Part shown: positions 30,269-43,614 of the stretch, piece after piece | Layout of the letters: every line of letters begins with the position of its first letter | Position numbering within the stretch: position 1 is the stretch's first letter | DNA from: Favolaschia claudopus | Taxonomy: Eukaryota > Basidiomycota > Agaricomycetes > Agaricales > Mycenaceae | DNA: 64,000 nt | Reading direction: 5' to 3' | Assembly (NCBI GenBank): GCA_037176885.1 | Contig: JAWWNJ010000007.1 | Location: 372,001-436,000 of the forward strand | Translations under genes and position numbers: made by a program | The notes under the pieces: model-generated | Told to the model about the DNA's origin: nothing | Database searches by the model: none | What the model saw: only the letters and a program-made list of their open reading frames with translations

Positions 30269-31615
30269 TTATTCAAGCTGGCTACGACGAAGCAACTCGA
30301 TGTCTTCCGCCTTGTAGTCGTCTAAATAAACCACATGCCTCCCAAATCCACTGGTATTCCTGAACTTTCCCCTGCACATGCAAAATCGTCAGCGTAAATC
30401 TCGCAAGGAATTTCAGAGCAAAAACTCACAATCCACCACCCTTAACAATCGTTAACCCCGGCGGCGCCAACAAATGTGTCAACACCCCATAAGACGACTC
30501 TCCCAATAACAAGACATCGCTTCGACTCAACACACGCAAATCATCCAACGCCTGGGTCTGCGGCGAATACAACAGCGTATATTCTTCCGCTTCCAAATTG
30601 AGTAAAGCGATGACCGCGCGGTCGGCTTCCTCCATTGCGATTGTGATTTCAAGTGGGTTGGAGGAGAAGGCTCGGAGATCGGTGAGGATGCGCGCGATGT
30701 CGGGGAAGTTCATGGAGCCGTAGAAGTCGTGTGTGGAGATGTCGGTGCCGGCGGAGGCGCGGTGTCGCCCCATCTGATGTGGATGCCGACGGACATTGGG
30801 CGGGAGGGGTTAGATGAGAAGGAGAGAGAAGGAGGGGAGAAAGATGATGAGGATGAGGGTGGTGGGATGAGGCGCGAGCGGACCCAGGGTATGATGCATC
30901 CGTTGAGGTCTTGTGTGAGCTGACTCAGACGAGATGAATGAATTTATGATTGAGAACGGATGAGAAGAACAACCCACCTCATCGACCTCTGTATCCAAAA
31001 TACCCGTACAATCCGCCATTCGAGTTCTGACTTCGTCTAGCCTTGCGATCGCCGAGTCTTCCCCGGCACACCAGCCTCTAACGACAACGTCGCGGTCTTC
31101 ATGAGGGATGAAGTCTTGCACGCGGCATGCTTTAGTGACGTTGAGCGTTTGGGATTCGGCGTTGGCGTTGTAAATCTCGGACTGCGAGTATCGGTGGTCC
31201 CAGACCTCGTTCCAGCCGAAATGAAGTGACGAATCGAGGACTTGTGATAGCACGATACTTTGCTTGAAGTGTTGCAGTACTGACTATACTTAGGGTAAAG
31301 TGGTTAAATTCAAATTCGAATTTTAAGAACCGAAGCAATGTACGCACCCCCATTCCCTCTCCACCAAGCGGTCCCACTCTTAGATACATTCGGGGTGTTT
31401 GTTCTTCTGGAACTACGGCCGTCAGCGCCGGCGTACACAGCTGAAGCTGTATCTCCGCGAGTTTTCGACTGCACATGCTCAGTCCGCACCGCGAACGAAA
31501 GAAATCCGACGACGACGAGTGTTGCAAAGACACATAAATAGGCGTAACGCCTCTTGTGTCTCCGCAGCGACGATGTCTTGCCTGCTGCGCTGGTGGGGAG
31601 GGCGTCGTACAACAT
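30269..31615 (-). CDS. GT_A, fucosyltransferase-like protein (copy 2)
   Basis: The four-exon structure is as in the intact copy. It differs by one missing G near 30750, just after the HIRWGD motif, and by an extra A near 30424 in intron 3. Exon 1 keeps the membrane anchor, with one extra T near 31463. Probably intact in reality. Confidence 0.8.
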
Positions 31616-32011
31616 GTCGCTGGGAATGCGGCTCAAAAGTCATGAGAGTATATATTGAAGCCGGAGGGATGTATTTAGCACTGGCAGGGATCGTGTGGCG
31701 GAAATTAGTCCGGATGGACTGCGTCGAGGATGTGGCCAGAGATGAAGACATGATAGATTGACCTTGACGCCGAAGACATAGGAGATTGTTCACGGGGCCG
31801 CCGCAGAAGGCAGATTTTGTTGTTTCTCATTCGTCCGCCTTGGGACAAAAACTTTCAAGAAGACCGTGACCATGGCTATATTCGGTCTTCGAGGCAGTAA
31901 AAGACCGGGGGGTCCGGTGTGCGCCCGTGTACAAATCCTCGATATATGGCAGCTGCCAGAATGCTTCGGATTTTGAAGGTCAAAGTAGAGGGAAAGCTGT
32001 ATAGACCGATT

Positions 32012-33180
32012 ATGTCCGAATCTGATGGAGGCCGAGGGTCCGAAACTCCGACACCCTCCTTCCGCTCAACTCTCATGTCGTCCGTCTGCAACCCTCCAGA
32101 GAATCTAATGTCGTCCGTCTCTACGATACTACCCAACCATCGGTCTTCAAACTGCTCTTCTGAATGGCGGATTCCTCAAAAGTCAAGAAAAAGGAAATTT
32201 CCGACAGGTCTTCTCACGGTGTTGTTTGTTGATTCTCATGCTTCTGCCAGCGCACTTCCCGAGCCTCAGCTCACTCAAAGTGCGTCCACTTGTCCGCTCT
32301 CTCTTTCGTTTTCTCTGCTCACCCTTCTCAGCTTTCCTTCAAGCGCTTCCACCGCCCGACTCGATCTCCTCACTGACTCCTCTATCCTATGCAGCCGTCG
32401 CCGCCGCCGACGATACCTGATAGCTCAGCTACCGCGCGCGCCGTCGGCGCTCGACGCTGCCACTGCGTCAATCGGTCGACGCGCCGCCCCTCGCTTGAAA
32501 CGCCGGCACGCGGGCATAGCGACCCTAAACGACGAGGAAAGCCAAGGTATGTCGCCGCTCCCTTCTCCATTTCCGTTTGCTAACTCACCCAAATGACGCC
32601 CACGCCCGCCGTCTCTCCCACATCCTCTATCCCCGCTCTCTTCCATACCCTCCGTCCCGCATGCGCACGCTACGTACCTCTAAAATCCCCGCCAAACCCT
32701 GTACTTCAAATCACACCGCCGCCGCCCTTCACTCCTGCGCCGCTCGCCCCGAATTCGGTCACGAACGAACTACTCAAGCTTCTTTCCCACCGCCGCCTCG
32801 TCCCGACCCCGCCCCTCGCATCCCGCCGCTCAAACTCGCGCCGTACAAGTCCCTTCAGGGCCCAAACGCGCTGCAAGAACGCGCTCGTCTCTCCCACGCC
32901 CACTCTACCCCGCTCTCCCGACCCCTTCGACCACGCCCAACCCGCGGTACGCGCAAACGTACCGCTCAATTCACAAGACCTCCCGTCGGCTCGTTACGCG
33001 CAAGCGCCCGGGCGCCTAAATCACAAAATCCTCGAATTAGCTTCTGCGCGCGCGGTAGAACTTGGGATAACGTATGTACGTACCGTCTCAGTAGTAACCT
33101 TTGAATCGAAAAATTTGTTCAAGTTAACATGCTTTTCTGTGCGAATCGAGTCAACGGATCGAGTGAGTTCAAGGGAATGA
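32012..33180 (+). CDS. P_A (copy 2)
   Basis: Starts at 32012 or 32164. The frame to PFPFANSPK and its stop (32596) is unbroken, as in the other A copies. The 3' part reads TPPPPFTPAPLAPNS and LVPTPPLASRRSN in one frame and ends beyond QAPGRLNHKILEL. Confidence 0.4.
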
Positions 33181-33184
33181 AGAT

Positions 33185-36100
33185 TTCTTGCATTGTAAAA
33201 TCAAATACGCCAATGGTGCTCTGCAACGAATCGGAACGAGACGGGGACAAAATCACTCACAGGATGATTTGAAGTCCGGTTACGATAAGCGACTAAGGAC
33301 ACTGTCGAGTGCATTGAACTCAAAATCGATGAAAGAGAAATCAAACGAAGACTCACGGCAGCTTGCACACAGAGTCGGGCGGGAAACTGACGATTCATAG
33401 GGAATAATCAAGATCAAGTCAGTAAGAATTTAGAAACTATGGAATTGAATCGATTGCGTACCGGCCGTTATTGCGCTAAACGGTTGCAACGCGGATGTTG
33501 GTGGTCGAGTCTCGAAGAAAATGGTACTGTTGAAAGAGAGGTTAGTGACAGATTTGAATTGAGACTTGAATCGAGATACATACATAGATGAACGGACTCG
33601 ACTGACTTTGAGAAATTCGACCCGATGCTCAGCTCAAGCAACTCGAGGGTGAAGGATCGGTATACCGATAAAGTGAACCCGAAACAAGAAGTAAGTTAAA
33701 CACCGACCTTCAATCGAGCTCGATCTCGATTGATTACTTGAACGAGATGAGATGGCGACGGTGTCCGAATTTGAAATTGAATCTGCCTCGACGCGACTAG
33801 AACTAAACTTCAAATCAGTAATCGAAAAGAATGTAAAGACGTTAAGGGCAACTCACCTCAACCTGACTTCACAAACAAGATTGAAGGTTAGGGTAAGTTC
33901 AAAGTCGAGTCAAGGATTGGTTATGTACCTGTTGTGAGAACTCAATTGGAAATGCGCACGCGCGCGATTCAAATTAACCCGCCATAGTCACGGCCTTCAA
34001 AAGATTCAATATTGAAGTCAGTGGGTCAGAGTTTCGACTATAAGAACGGAATCAACTTACAATACGAGCATAGTCTCGGCATTATAATGAAAGAGATTGG
34101 GCGCACTTGGGACTTGAATTCAAACGGGCATAGTTTCGGCCTGCATAATGGAAATAATGAAGTCAGCGTAACTTCGAGCGGGAAGGGAAATGTGAGAATC
34201 ATTGCGCACCGACATAGTTTCGGTATACAACGGTAGTTTCGGTATACAACGGTATGGAGTAGTTGACGGTTGAGGGCTGGGATAAGGATTTAGTTAGTGA
34301 AGTAGTAAAGTTGTAAATGAACGGAATTGCGCACCTCAGATCTCAAATTCAACCTCAAACTCGAAGTTCCATTACATCCATGCCTTCAGTCCTTCAAATG
34401 AAACGTTGATCAAGGACATCCTAAATGAATACAGTCAGTAGATTGAGAATACAAGCTGACCTGTAACTCACCGACGCGCCGAATTGAGCCGAATATGCGA
34501 CGATACTTTCGATATTGAGGTCAGATAGTAATTGAAGCAGCAAAAAAGATCGTACTCACCTTGATGATACTAACCCATGTTCATTGTAATCAACCAACAT
34601 TCGTAACACAAGTCAATCCTGAACGAATTGGTCAATGAACGAAGACAAAGAAGTGAGAAACAAAAAGTCGGCTCACCAGGATCCCCGAGTCAGCGCCGAA
34701 GTCAATCCAGGTAAGAGTTTGAAGTGTTAGTTGAATTGAGTGCGTCCCATTGAGGTATAGATTCAATGAGACTACTGAAACAGTCAGAAGTCGTTGATAA
34801 TAGCGGTAATAGAACTTACCTGGACAGCCGAATGTGCATCTAACGAAGCTATTCAAAGGTCAGTCATTCAGAGTTGAAGTCGATACAAGAAACTCACTTA
34901 CCTTGCGCACCCAGTCAAAATGTGCATCTCATGCATGCCGGAAACGAATACAAACTGGACCAAAAGTCAATAAGGGCTTGAGGTAAGTATTCAAAGGAAT
35001 TGAAATCACTCACCTTAGACCTATACAAAGTCATCGGAATCTGACTTGAAGGTTGGCGTTGAAGGGAGTCGTAATATGCCCCTCAGAACCGAACAGAATA
35101 AACAAAAAGAAGCTCAATAGAAGGTTAGCAAGAGATTTGAACGGTCAAAAGCGAGACCTTACTTCGATTCAAGGTTACTATTACTGTAGAAGAAAAAGTT
35201 GTTACAACGGTGAACCCGGAGAGAAAGCGAAGTACTGGAGCAAGGTATAGAACCTAGAATTAAAGTAGAATGTTAGTTAGTTGACTGAAAGCAAGAGTGA
35301 AGTCACAAACGACAAGTCATTGACTGGAGAGTCAACGATGAAGTCAAGCACGGGCGAAGCCCGAATAAACCCGAAGCCCGAGTTGAAGGGCGAAAGCGTC
35401 GAATTGAAGGAATCGAAAGGGAAATGAAGAGTTTTGAAGGCAAGTGGAATAGAGTTTTGAATGGAAATAAGTTGTATATGATGAGGAAAGATGGCGGGAG
35501 GGGGGTGGAAAGTGGGCGGTCAACCCATAATCAAAATCAACGAGATGAGCTCACCTTTAAGCCCTTCCCCGGCCCTCCTACGCTAGCCTGCTCACCAAAT
35601 CAACCGAGAATCCGTCGGGATCGACAGAGCGTCTTGGGAATTGCGGAGCTCCGAGCCATTCAGTCGGAATGAGCTGAAATGGGAGAAGTCGCGGCGAACT
35701 CGAAAGTATTCATAAGTTGGCAACCAGATCCACGGAAATTCCACGCACGTCAAGCAACATCCGTGTGACTAATGATGTGACATTCAGGGTCGTAACGCCG
35801 GGGTGGAGGGGGGCATGAGTTCGAAAAAGCAGAGGGTTGAGATAGGGGTGAGTATGCGTTGGAGGCGTGAAGACGAATCGACGAGCTCAAGACTTCGGGA
35901 GCAGCAAGATTCAGTCGCTTGAAGAAGATTTTGGATGTCAAGAACCGGAGATGTCAGCATGATGCCCCCATGGAAGCGAGGTGTTTTGCAACACACCTGA
36001 ATTCATCCGGTCTCAACTCCGCTCCAAATTGCTCCGATCGCTCCAGAACATTCTCCGACGTCGCGGGTAGTCATTCGTTACAAGCCCTGCATTTCCTGAG

Positions 36101-36335
36101 TCATGCTCCGTGGGTGTAGGCCGTGTAGACGGTTGATTTTCGAAAATGTGCGCAATTGCCTGTTTTGCCGTTTTGCGGGGGTTCCTGAGCAAAGTAAGGT
36201 CAGATACAGACAGTCTGGAGGCAGAAGTATGTAGAGGTACACACCTGAGCTGTGAGGGCAGCGAAATCCTGCGCGCGCAGATGTCGATGGTGGTGGTAAA
36301 AGCCAATGTTCGGAATTTCCTATTCGAGTGAGAAT
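33185..36335 (-). other. E_A with gene 3 (copy 2)
   Basis: Same layout as 3890-7045. The exon 1 frame NRKFRTLAFTTTID and exon 2 DSG, NDY, FWSD are seen at about 36000-36330, with one-base differences that change frame after FEN. Confidence 0.45.
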
Positions 36336-36964
36336 ATTGTTGATCTGATCGCAGCGGCCAACACCGCCACGTTTTCCTCGTCTCTTCCTCCTCTGGCCCC
36401 GCCCAACGCTGGGTCAACGCGGCATGGGCGGCCTGGCTCACGGTAAGGACAGGCCGGCTTTCTGGGGCCTTTCCTGGCCTTTCGCTGGCAGAATATCCCC
36501 TTGGGCTTGATAAAAATCTTGACTCGGTTCACAACGACATCTGGGTCCTACTTCGTCGATTTCTTGGGGTTACTTTGAAATCCAGCGCGATCTGTCGGCT
36601 CGAATAGATCAGAGCTCGGTTTTTCAACGAAATTGTCGCTCTCTTCTGCCTGCTGGCTCTTCTCGCCGAGTTCTGGGTGTAAACAAATTAATGGCTATTA
36701 TCTCAGTTTTGCAATCTACAACGTTTTCTTGCAACTTTCCCTACTGGCCCATACAGGCCATACGCAAATCATTCGAAGCTGTCAAGCCCTATTACTAGGG
36801 TCACCGGTAGCGGGCAGATCGCCGCATCAACCGTAATTTTGTTGGTTGAGCTTTTGATGAAGTCACGGAAAATGTACGTGGGGTTGATCCATTACGACCC
36901 CATTCCCTCTTCTTTCCTTACCCTCACCATCCCCCCACTTCACCCACCTTTCCCCCACTTACTT

Positions 36965-39615
36965 CCCATGCTCCTCCATCCATTCAAAGTCGAATCAACG
37001 TATGTGAAGTCTGTTCTTCTCTGTACCAAAGATGCTGTTTCTAACGCTCTTTTCAGCCCTTTTTCTCCAGGATTTTGGCCGCCGGCAGGCAAACCCCGCC
37101 CCCGACGTGTAAAGCAGCGTCCCCGCCCGTCATTCATCACCTCCGTTGTCGTTCGGCGCCGCGGAGCGGCGCTATCCTTTCTCTCCAGGTAAGTATTTGA
37201 GTACTCCATTTTCCCTCAATCTGACACGACATTTTCAGAGTTTTTGGCCGCCGGCAGGCTAATACTGCCCCCGACGCGTACAGCAGCGGATTCCGCGCGC
37301 ACCCATCAAATCTTTGGTTGTTGCCGTCCGTCACCGCCGCGCAGCGCAGCGGCGCTATCGCGTCGACACGACGTATCACCATCCCGCAAGCGGGACTTCA
37401 AGTGAATTATTTGTTCCTTGCCTTTTTCACTCATTTTGACGCGTTTTTTCGAGGGTTTTGGCTGCCGGCAGGCAAAAGCTCGCCCCCGACGCATATAGCA
37501 GCGGGTTTGGCACCCACCCAACAAGTCCTCTGCTGTTGCCAGTTGTCACCGCCGCGCCGCGCAGCGGCGCGCATAGCTTTGACACGACCTATCGACGTCC
37601 CGCGAGCGGGACTTCAGCTGAGGGTACTTACCTTTCCTTTACTTTTTTCATGCTTTTCACGCGTTTTTTTTCAGACGTTTTGGCTGCCGGCAGGCAAATA
37701 CCCGCCCCCGAAGCATCAAGTAGCGGGTTCTCCAGCTGTTCTCCAAGACTTTCGTCAAACTTTCGTTGTTGTTGCCGCAGCTGCGCCGCGCAGCGGCGCT
37801 ATACCCTTTGACTAGACGTATCGCCGCCCGGCGAGTCGTTGTTTTGGTGAGCTTGATTTCCTGTGACTTACGATTTCTTCTCTTACTCTTTTTACCAGAA
37901 TTTTGCAACTTACGGAAGTTTTTCTTGACGTCGGTTAGTTTGGGTGAGGTAAGTATTCCCTTCTTTTGTTTCAAGTCTTTACCCCAAGCCGTCGCAGGAC
38001 CCTGACTATACCCTGGGAGCCTAGCCCACTTTCCGGACAAAAATCGCAAATTTTGGCCCAAAACCTAGGTCCCAACCGGACAAAATATCACTCTGGCTGC
38101 GGGGGTAGCTAGGTCCTTGGTCCGGACAAAAGTGCTGGGGCTGAGGCACAAAATTTGAAATTGTGTATGGATATCTTGGTCTAGCGGTATGAGCTTCGGA
38201 TAGTAGTGTTGTGCGGGTTCGAGTCTGGCTTTTGCCTCTTATTTTGCGTCTTTTTAAAATCACGCAATTTAGCTAAAGCTGTAACCATACAAATACAATC
38301 ATCAATTTTTGCCGAGTATTTGAAAATCGTCTCCCAATCGTCTCCTCTCTTTTTTGTCCGGACAAAATCCCAACTTTCGCCCAAAATTTGTCCGGACAAA
38401 ATTGGCCAATCGGGCTCCGGCGGGACCTAGCCTCCAAAGGCATTATCAGGGGTCCTGCCGTCGCCATGTCACGCGTGTCGGGTTACTTGACGTATCGACA
38501 TCCCGCGGGCGAGGTGTTCCTCACATAAAGTGAGCGACTTCTCATCTCATCCTTTGGTTCAACTCTCATTCAACTCAGTGTTGCTGTCGCCGCAAAGTCG
38601 ACCTCGACTTCAAACCTCGATATTTTGACGTCCGCCAAGCGACGTCTCCTTCCCCATTGTGCGTACGTTTTCGCACTCATCCTCTATGCATTTGTACTCA
38701 CTTACACCACCAGAATTCAAAAAATTTCCGCTGCGCGGCCTTCATCATCAACTTGAACACAACCCCCAAAATCAAAATTCAATTTTTGTGCGTCCGCCGA
38801 GCGACGCTTTCCCCCGGTAGTTGATCAGGTATGTTTCTCCTCTCTTCCTTCTTGATTCCTCGCTAATCCCAGAGCTCTAGAGAATTTCCTTCCCGCTGCG
38901 CGGGCCATTCCTCGACGCTGACACCCATTTCGGAAATCCGAGATTTCGCGCTCCCGCGAGCAAGGTTTTGAGCTTGGTGGTATTTAGGTGCGTACTATCA
39001 CTCTATTCCATGTCCTTCCGTGCTAATCTTTAGTGCTCGATTTCTTTTCAATTTTTTTTTCTTTCCGCTGCGCGGCGCACACTCAAACCATCAAGGCCAA
39101 CAACGTCAAATCTCTGGACTCTTCAAGACTCGATTTTTTTTTTCGCTGCGCGGCTGCATTCGTGCGTACGCTACGCTTTCCACTCTATTCTTCTTCAACC
39201 TAACAAATTCCTCTCCAAGTCCACATTTTCTAGGCTGCGCGGCGCCGTCGACAAATTCAAATACTTCAACTTTCCAGCCTCTTGAAGTTCTTGTCTACAG
39301 CACTGATTTGGTGAGTTTTCCTTCTCCATATTCTTGCTTTGCTGACTCTGAGAATCTGCCCATGGCCTCCAGCGCTTCAAGTTCACCCGGATTTCAAATT
39401 GACGAGGTAAGCACCGACTTCAAATTTTCTACTACGTACAAGTTCAGGGTCTTTACCCGGTAGTCAGTAGATCTAGATCTGTAAATTTGAGATCTCCGCC
39501 GTAGATTAGCGTCGGCAGACTGTCCCCCAAACGGAGCGGGAAACGGGCTTCGCAAGGGTGTAAAATTCAAATTTTCTTCTCGGTTGGAGTTGTATGTAAA
39601 TAGTGAATAAAACCC
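36965..39615 (+). ncRNA. R1 spliced transcript (copy 2)
   Basis: Matches 7690-10345 with modules, introns and boxes in order, the TIR element at 37994-38458 and AATAAA at 39606. H2 here has the normal 8-nt loop CGCCGAGC, so the extra C of copy 1 is probably an error. Confidence 0.5.
37994..38458. mobile_element. TIR element in R1 (copy 2)
   Basis: 465 bp, flanked by CGTC at 37990-37993 and 38459-38462. One C is missing from the left inverted repeat. The tRNA-like A box lies at 38177-38187 and the B box at 38216-38226. It is the same insertion as in copy 1, so it predates the 29.3-kb duplication. Confidence 0.8.
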
Positions 39616-39749
39616 CTTTGAGAACAGCTCCGAAAAGATATAAGTTGGAGGCTGGCAAGTCGCTTGCGACCTTGGTCGCGCGGCGAGCTTAGTCGTGCGG
39701 TGAGCGTGGAGGTGGCTGGAAATTGCCTTTTTGGGAGGTCAAAGCGAAT

Positions 39750-41590
39750 TTATTCCAGAAGCAACTCGATATCCTCCGCCTTGTAGTCGTCTAAATAAAC
39801 CACATGCCTGCCAAATCCACCGGTATTCCTGAACTTTCCCCTGTACAAGCAAAATCGTCAGCGTCACGCGTAACAATATGTACAGTCGCACGGAATTTCA
39901 AATAAAGCAACTCACAATCCACCACCCTTAACGATCGTCAACCCCGGCGGCGCCAACAAATGCGTCAACACCCCATAAGACGACTCTCCCAATAACAAGA
40001 CATCGCTCCGACTCAACACACGCAAATCATCCAACGCCTGGGTCTGCGGCGAATCCAACAACGTATACTCCTCCGCTTCCAAATTGAGTAAAGCGATGAC
40101 CGCACGGTCGGCTTCCTCCATCGCGATTGTGATTTCAAGTAGGTTGGAGGAGAAGGCTCGGAGATCGGCGAGGATGCGCGCGATGTCGGGGAAGTTCATG
40201 GAGCCGTAGAAGTCGTGTGTGGAGATGTCGGTGCCGGGCGGAGGCGCGGTGTCGCCCCATCTGATGTGGATGCCGACGGAAAGTGGGCGGGAGGGGTCGG
40301 ATGAGGAGGGCAGAGAAGGAGGGGAGAAAGATGATGATGAGGGTGTGGGATGAGGCGCGAGCGGACCCAGGGCATAATACATCCGTTGAGGTCTTGCGTG
40401 AGCTGACTCACACCAGATTGAGTGAATTCATGGTTGGGAAGCGAAGAACAACCCACCTCATCGACCTCTGTATCCAAAATACCCGTACAATCCGCCATTC
40501 GAGTTTTGACGTCGTCTAGCCTTGCGATTGCCGAGTCTTCCCCGGCACACCAGCCTCTAACGACAACGTCGCGGTCTTCATAAGGGATGAAGTCTTGCAC
40601 GCGGCATGCTTTAGTGACGTTGAGAGTTTGAGATTCGGCGTTAGTCTGTTGTTGACCGCGATCGCTTGCACGGTCGCCCGTGTTATTACCAATCATCGGA
40701 GTTTCAATATATTCACACGCCTTGCCTCCCTTGCTTTCACCCTTGTGCCGCCTCCATAAGCAAACTTTTGCTGGGGAAATACCTTCTACAATATATTCTA
40801 ACAGGTCTATCAAGTAGAATTTACAATTTTCGCTCCCCAATGAGCCTAATTGAACGACCTGTGAGTTTGACAGGATTTGTCAGCAGGTTCTCAATCTCGT
40901 CGTTACCTGAATATTTTGTCTAGATTTGACTGACAAGACTGTTCATTTGCAACGAAGGAAGGTCAGTGCAGTCAAATTTTTGCTTAAAACGCGCTTAAAG
41001 CCATAAAAAGGAGCCCAAGAAATTTCTGATTATGTAATAAGGCGGGCGACGCATCGGCCGATGCACCTTCTCAACAGACTACAACAACCGCAGGTACGAG
41101 GATAATTTTTGTTGTAGCGTCTGTCTACGAGAGACTAATTCGGCGTTGGCGTTGTAAATCTCGGACTGCGAGTATCGGTGGTCCCAGACCTCGTTCCAGC
41201 CGAAATGAAGTGACGAATCGAGGACTTGTGATAGCACGATGCTTTGCTTGAAGTGTTGCAGTACCGACTGTGTAAGGATAAAATAGTCCCTTTCAAATTC
41301 AAGGGAACCGAAGCAATTCACACACCCCCATTCCCTCTCCACCAAGCGGTCCCGCTCGCAGATACATTCGGGGTGTTTGTTCTTCTGGAACTACGGCTGT
41401 CAGCGCCGGCGTACACAGCTGAAGCTGTATCTCCGCGAGCTTTGACTGCACATGCTCAGTCCGCACGGCAAACGAGAGAAAACCGACGACCACTAGTGTC
41501 GCGAAGACGCATAGATAGGCGTAATGCCTCTTGTGTCTCCGCAGCGACGATGTCTTGCCTGCTGCGGTGGGGGAGGGCGTCGTACAACAT
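39750..41590 (-). pseudogene. GT_B interrupted by insertion (copy 2)
   Basis: As copy 1. Exons 3 and 4 are cleaner here: the frame from HIRWGD through GESSYG to the intron 3 donor is unbroken (39912-40382). A frame inside the insertion runs without a stop into GT exon 2 at NAESQTLNVT. Confidence 0.75.
40642..41137. mobile_element. Mutator-like MITE in GT_B exon 2 (copy 2)
   Basis: Flanked by ATTCGGCGT at 40633-40641 and 41138-41146, with TAGTCT/AGACTA ends. It differs from copy 1 by three or four one-base indels only. Confidence 0.7.
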
Positions 41591-41997
41591 GTCGCTGGGA
41601 ATGCGGCTCAAAAGTCATGAGAGTATATATTGAAGCCGGAGGGATGTATTTAGAACTGGCAGGGATCGTGTGGCGGAAATAGTCCGGATGGACTGAGTCG
41701 AGGATCTGGCCAAAGACAAAGGCATGATAGATTGACCTTGACGCCGAAGACATAGGGAGATTGTTCACGGGGCCGCCGCAGAAAGCAGATTTTGTTGTTT
41801 CTCATTCGTCCGCCTTGGGACAAAACTTTCAAGAAGACCGTGACCATGGACCGGTCTAGAGCTATATTGGGTCTTCGAGGCAGTAAAAGACCGGGGTCCG
41901 GTGTGCGCCCGTGTACAACTTCCGGATTTTGAAGCTTAAGGCAAGGCTTAAGGTTGGCTTAAGGTCAAAGTAGAGGGAAAGCGTGTAGAGACCGATT

Positions 41998-43605
41998 ATG
42001 TCCGAATCTGATGGAGCGGAGGGTCCGAAACTCCGACACCCTCCTTCCGCTCAACTCTCATGTTGTCCGTCTGAAACTCTCCAGAGAATCTAACGTCGTC
42101 CGTCTCTACGATACCACCCAACCATCGGTCTTCAAACTGCTCATCTGAATGGCGGATTCCTCAAAAGTCAAGAAAAGGAAATTTCCGACGGGTCTTCTCA
42201 CGGTGTTGTTTGTTGATTCTCATGCTTCTGCCAGCGCACTTCCGAGCCTCAGCTCACTCAAAGTGCGTCCACTTGTCCGCTCTCTCTTTCGTTTTCTCTG
42301 CTCACCCTTCTCAGCTTTTCTTCAAGCGCTTCCACCGCCCGACTCGATCTCCTCACCGACTCCTCCGACGAACGCACCGACTACGTCAGCCAACGAAATT
42401 CGTCGCGATGGAAACAAGGTGCGTCGTCACCACCTCGTTTGGCTCCCCACTTGACTCACGCATGCTCTCTACGTCGAGTGCCAACGCTTACCTCGTCACC
42501 GTCGACTGCCACCCGTGATCAAAACTGCACCCAGCGCGCTTCTTCAAAACGTCGTAAGTATCTCTCCTTGAAATAAAGAGAAATCAAATATGCTTACCTT
42601 CCATCTCATAGCAATTTTTCCGGTCTCAGTGCCCGTCCCCGCCCGGTGGAACTGACTCGCCGCCACTGCGCAGTACGATTCTCGGCTCGTTTTTGGGCCG
42701 TGGCCGCCCCCGCAATTCTTCTCAATCGCATATCGACGTATCGAATCTCAATCTCCACCTCGCTGTACCGGGCAGAGAGCTCAGCCCATCGCCTCAGCGC
42801 AGCCCAACGCCCTCACCCGAAACTGTGGAGATGTAAACACGTACCCGTGCAGCATAAAGGTGCGTCGTCGGCGACTCGTCGCCGCTGATTTCTACTCACG
42901 CATTCACGTCTCGACCGACGCCGCGCACAGACTCTCTCGCTGCCCCGCCCTCCTCTCTAATGTGGCGTATCTACCTACGCCCTCGGCACACACCGAGAAA
43001 ATCACAGGTGCGTCGCCACACCTTTCTCCGCTTCTCACTCATACAAGGCCACCGCCGCCGTCTTCCCTCTCCCGCACCCGCTCTACTCCACGCTTGCTTA
43101 CTTTCGAGTCGAGCCTGTGACGACCCATCGCCCGGATTCCGCATCATTCCCGCATGGCGCGACACTTTCTCTCGGCTCCGCTCTTCCGCCTTCTCCACCG
43201 TTTCGACGTCGCCGACATCCCGCCCCGCCTACGCCGCGTCCATCCGGAATATACATCAAAACCCCCACCCCGTTCCGCTGCCGAATTGCCTCCCGCTTCC
43301 TTCACGACTGACGTGTCAAGACTCTCTCCTCCGGCCGCTCTCCCACCGTCTCCAACGCGCGGCAAGAACGCGCTCGCCTAGATGCGCGTCGCGTCTCTCC
43401 CACACCCACTCTTCCCCCGCTCTCCCGACCCTTTCGACACCGTCCGCTCCAACCCGCGGTACGCCCGCAAACGCGCGCCGCTCAACTCACAAGACCTTCC
43501 CGTCGGCTCGTTAGCGCAAGCGCCGGGCGCCTAATTGTCAAAATCCTCGAAATGGGCACGGACACGCCGGCGCACCGTTTGTATGTACCGTCTCAGCAGT
43601 TATAG
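41998..43605 (+). CDS. P_B (copy 2)
   Basis: ATG at 41998 or 42149. One A is missing in the AAAAAG run after MADSSKVKK, which changes the frame relative to copy 1. Stop at 43605. Confidence 0.35.
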
Positions 43606-43614
43606 CTACTCGAT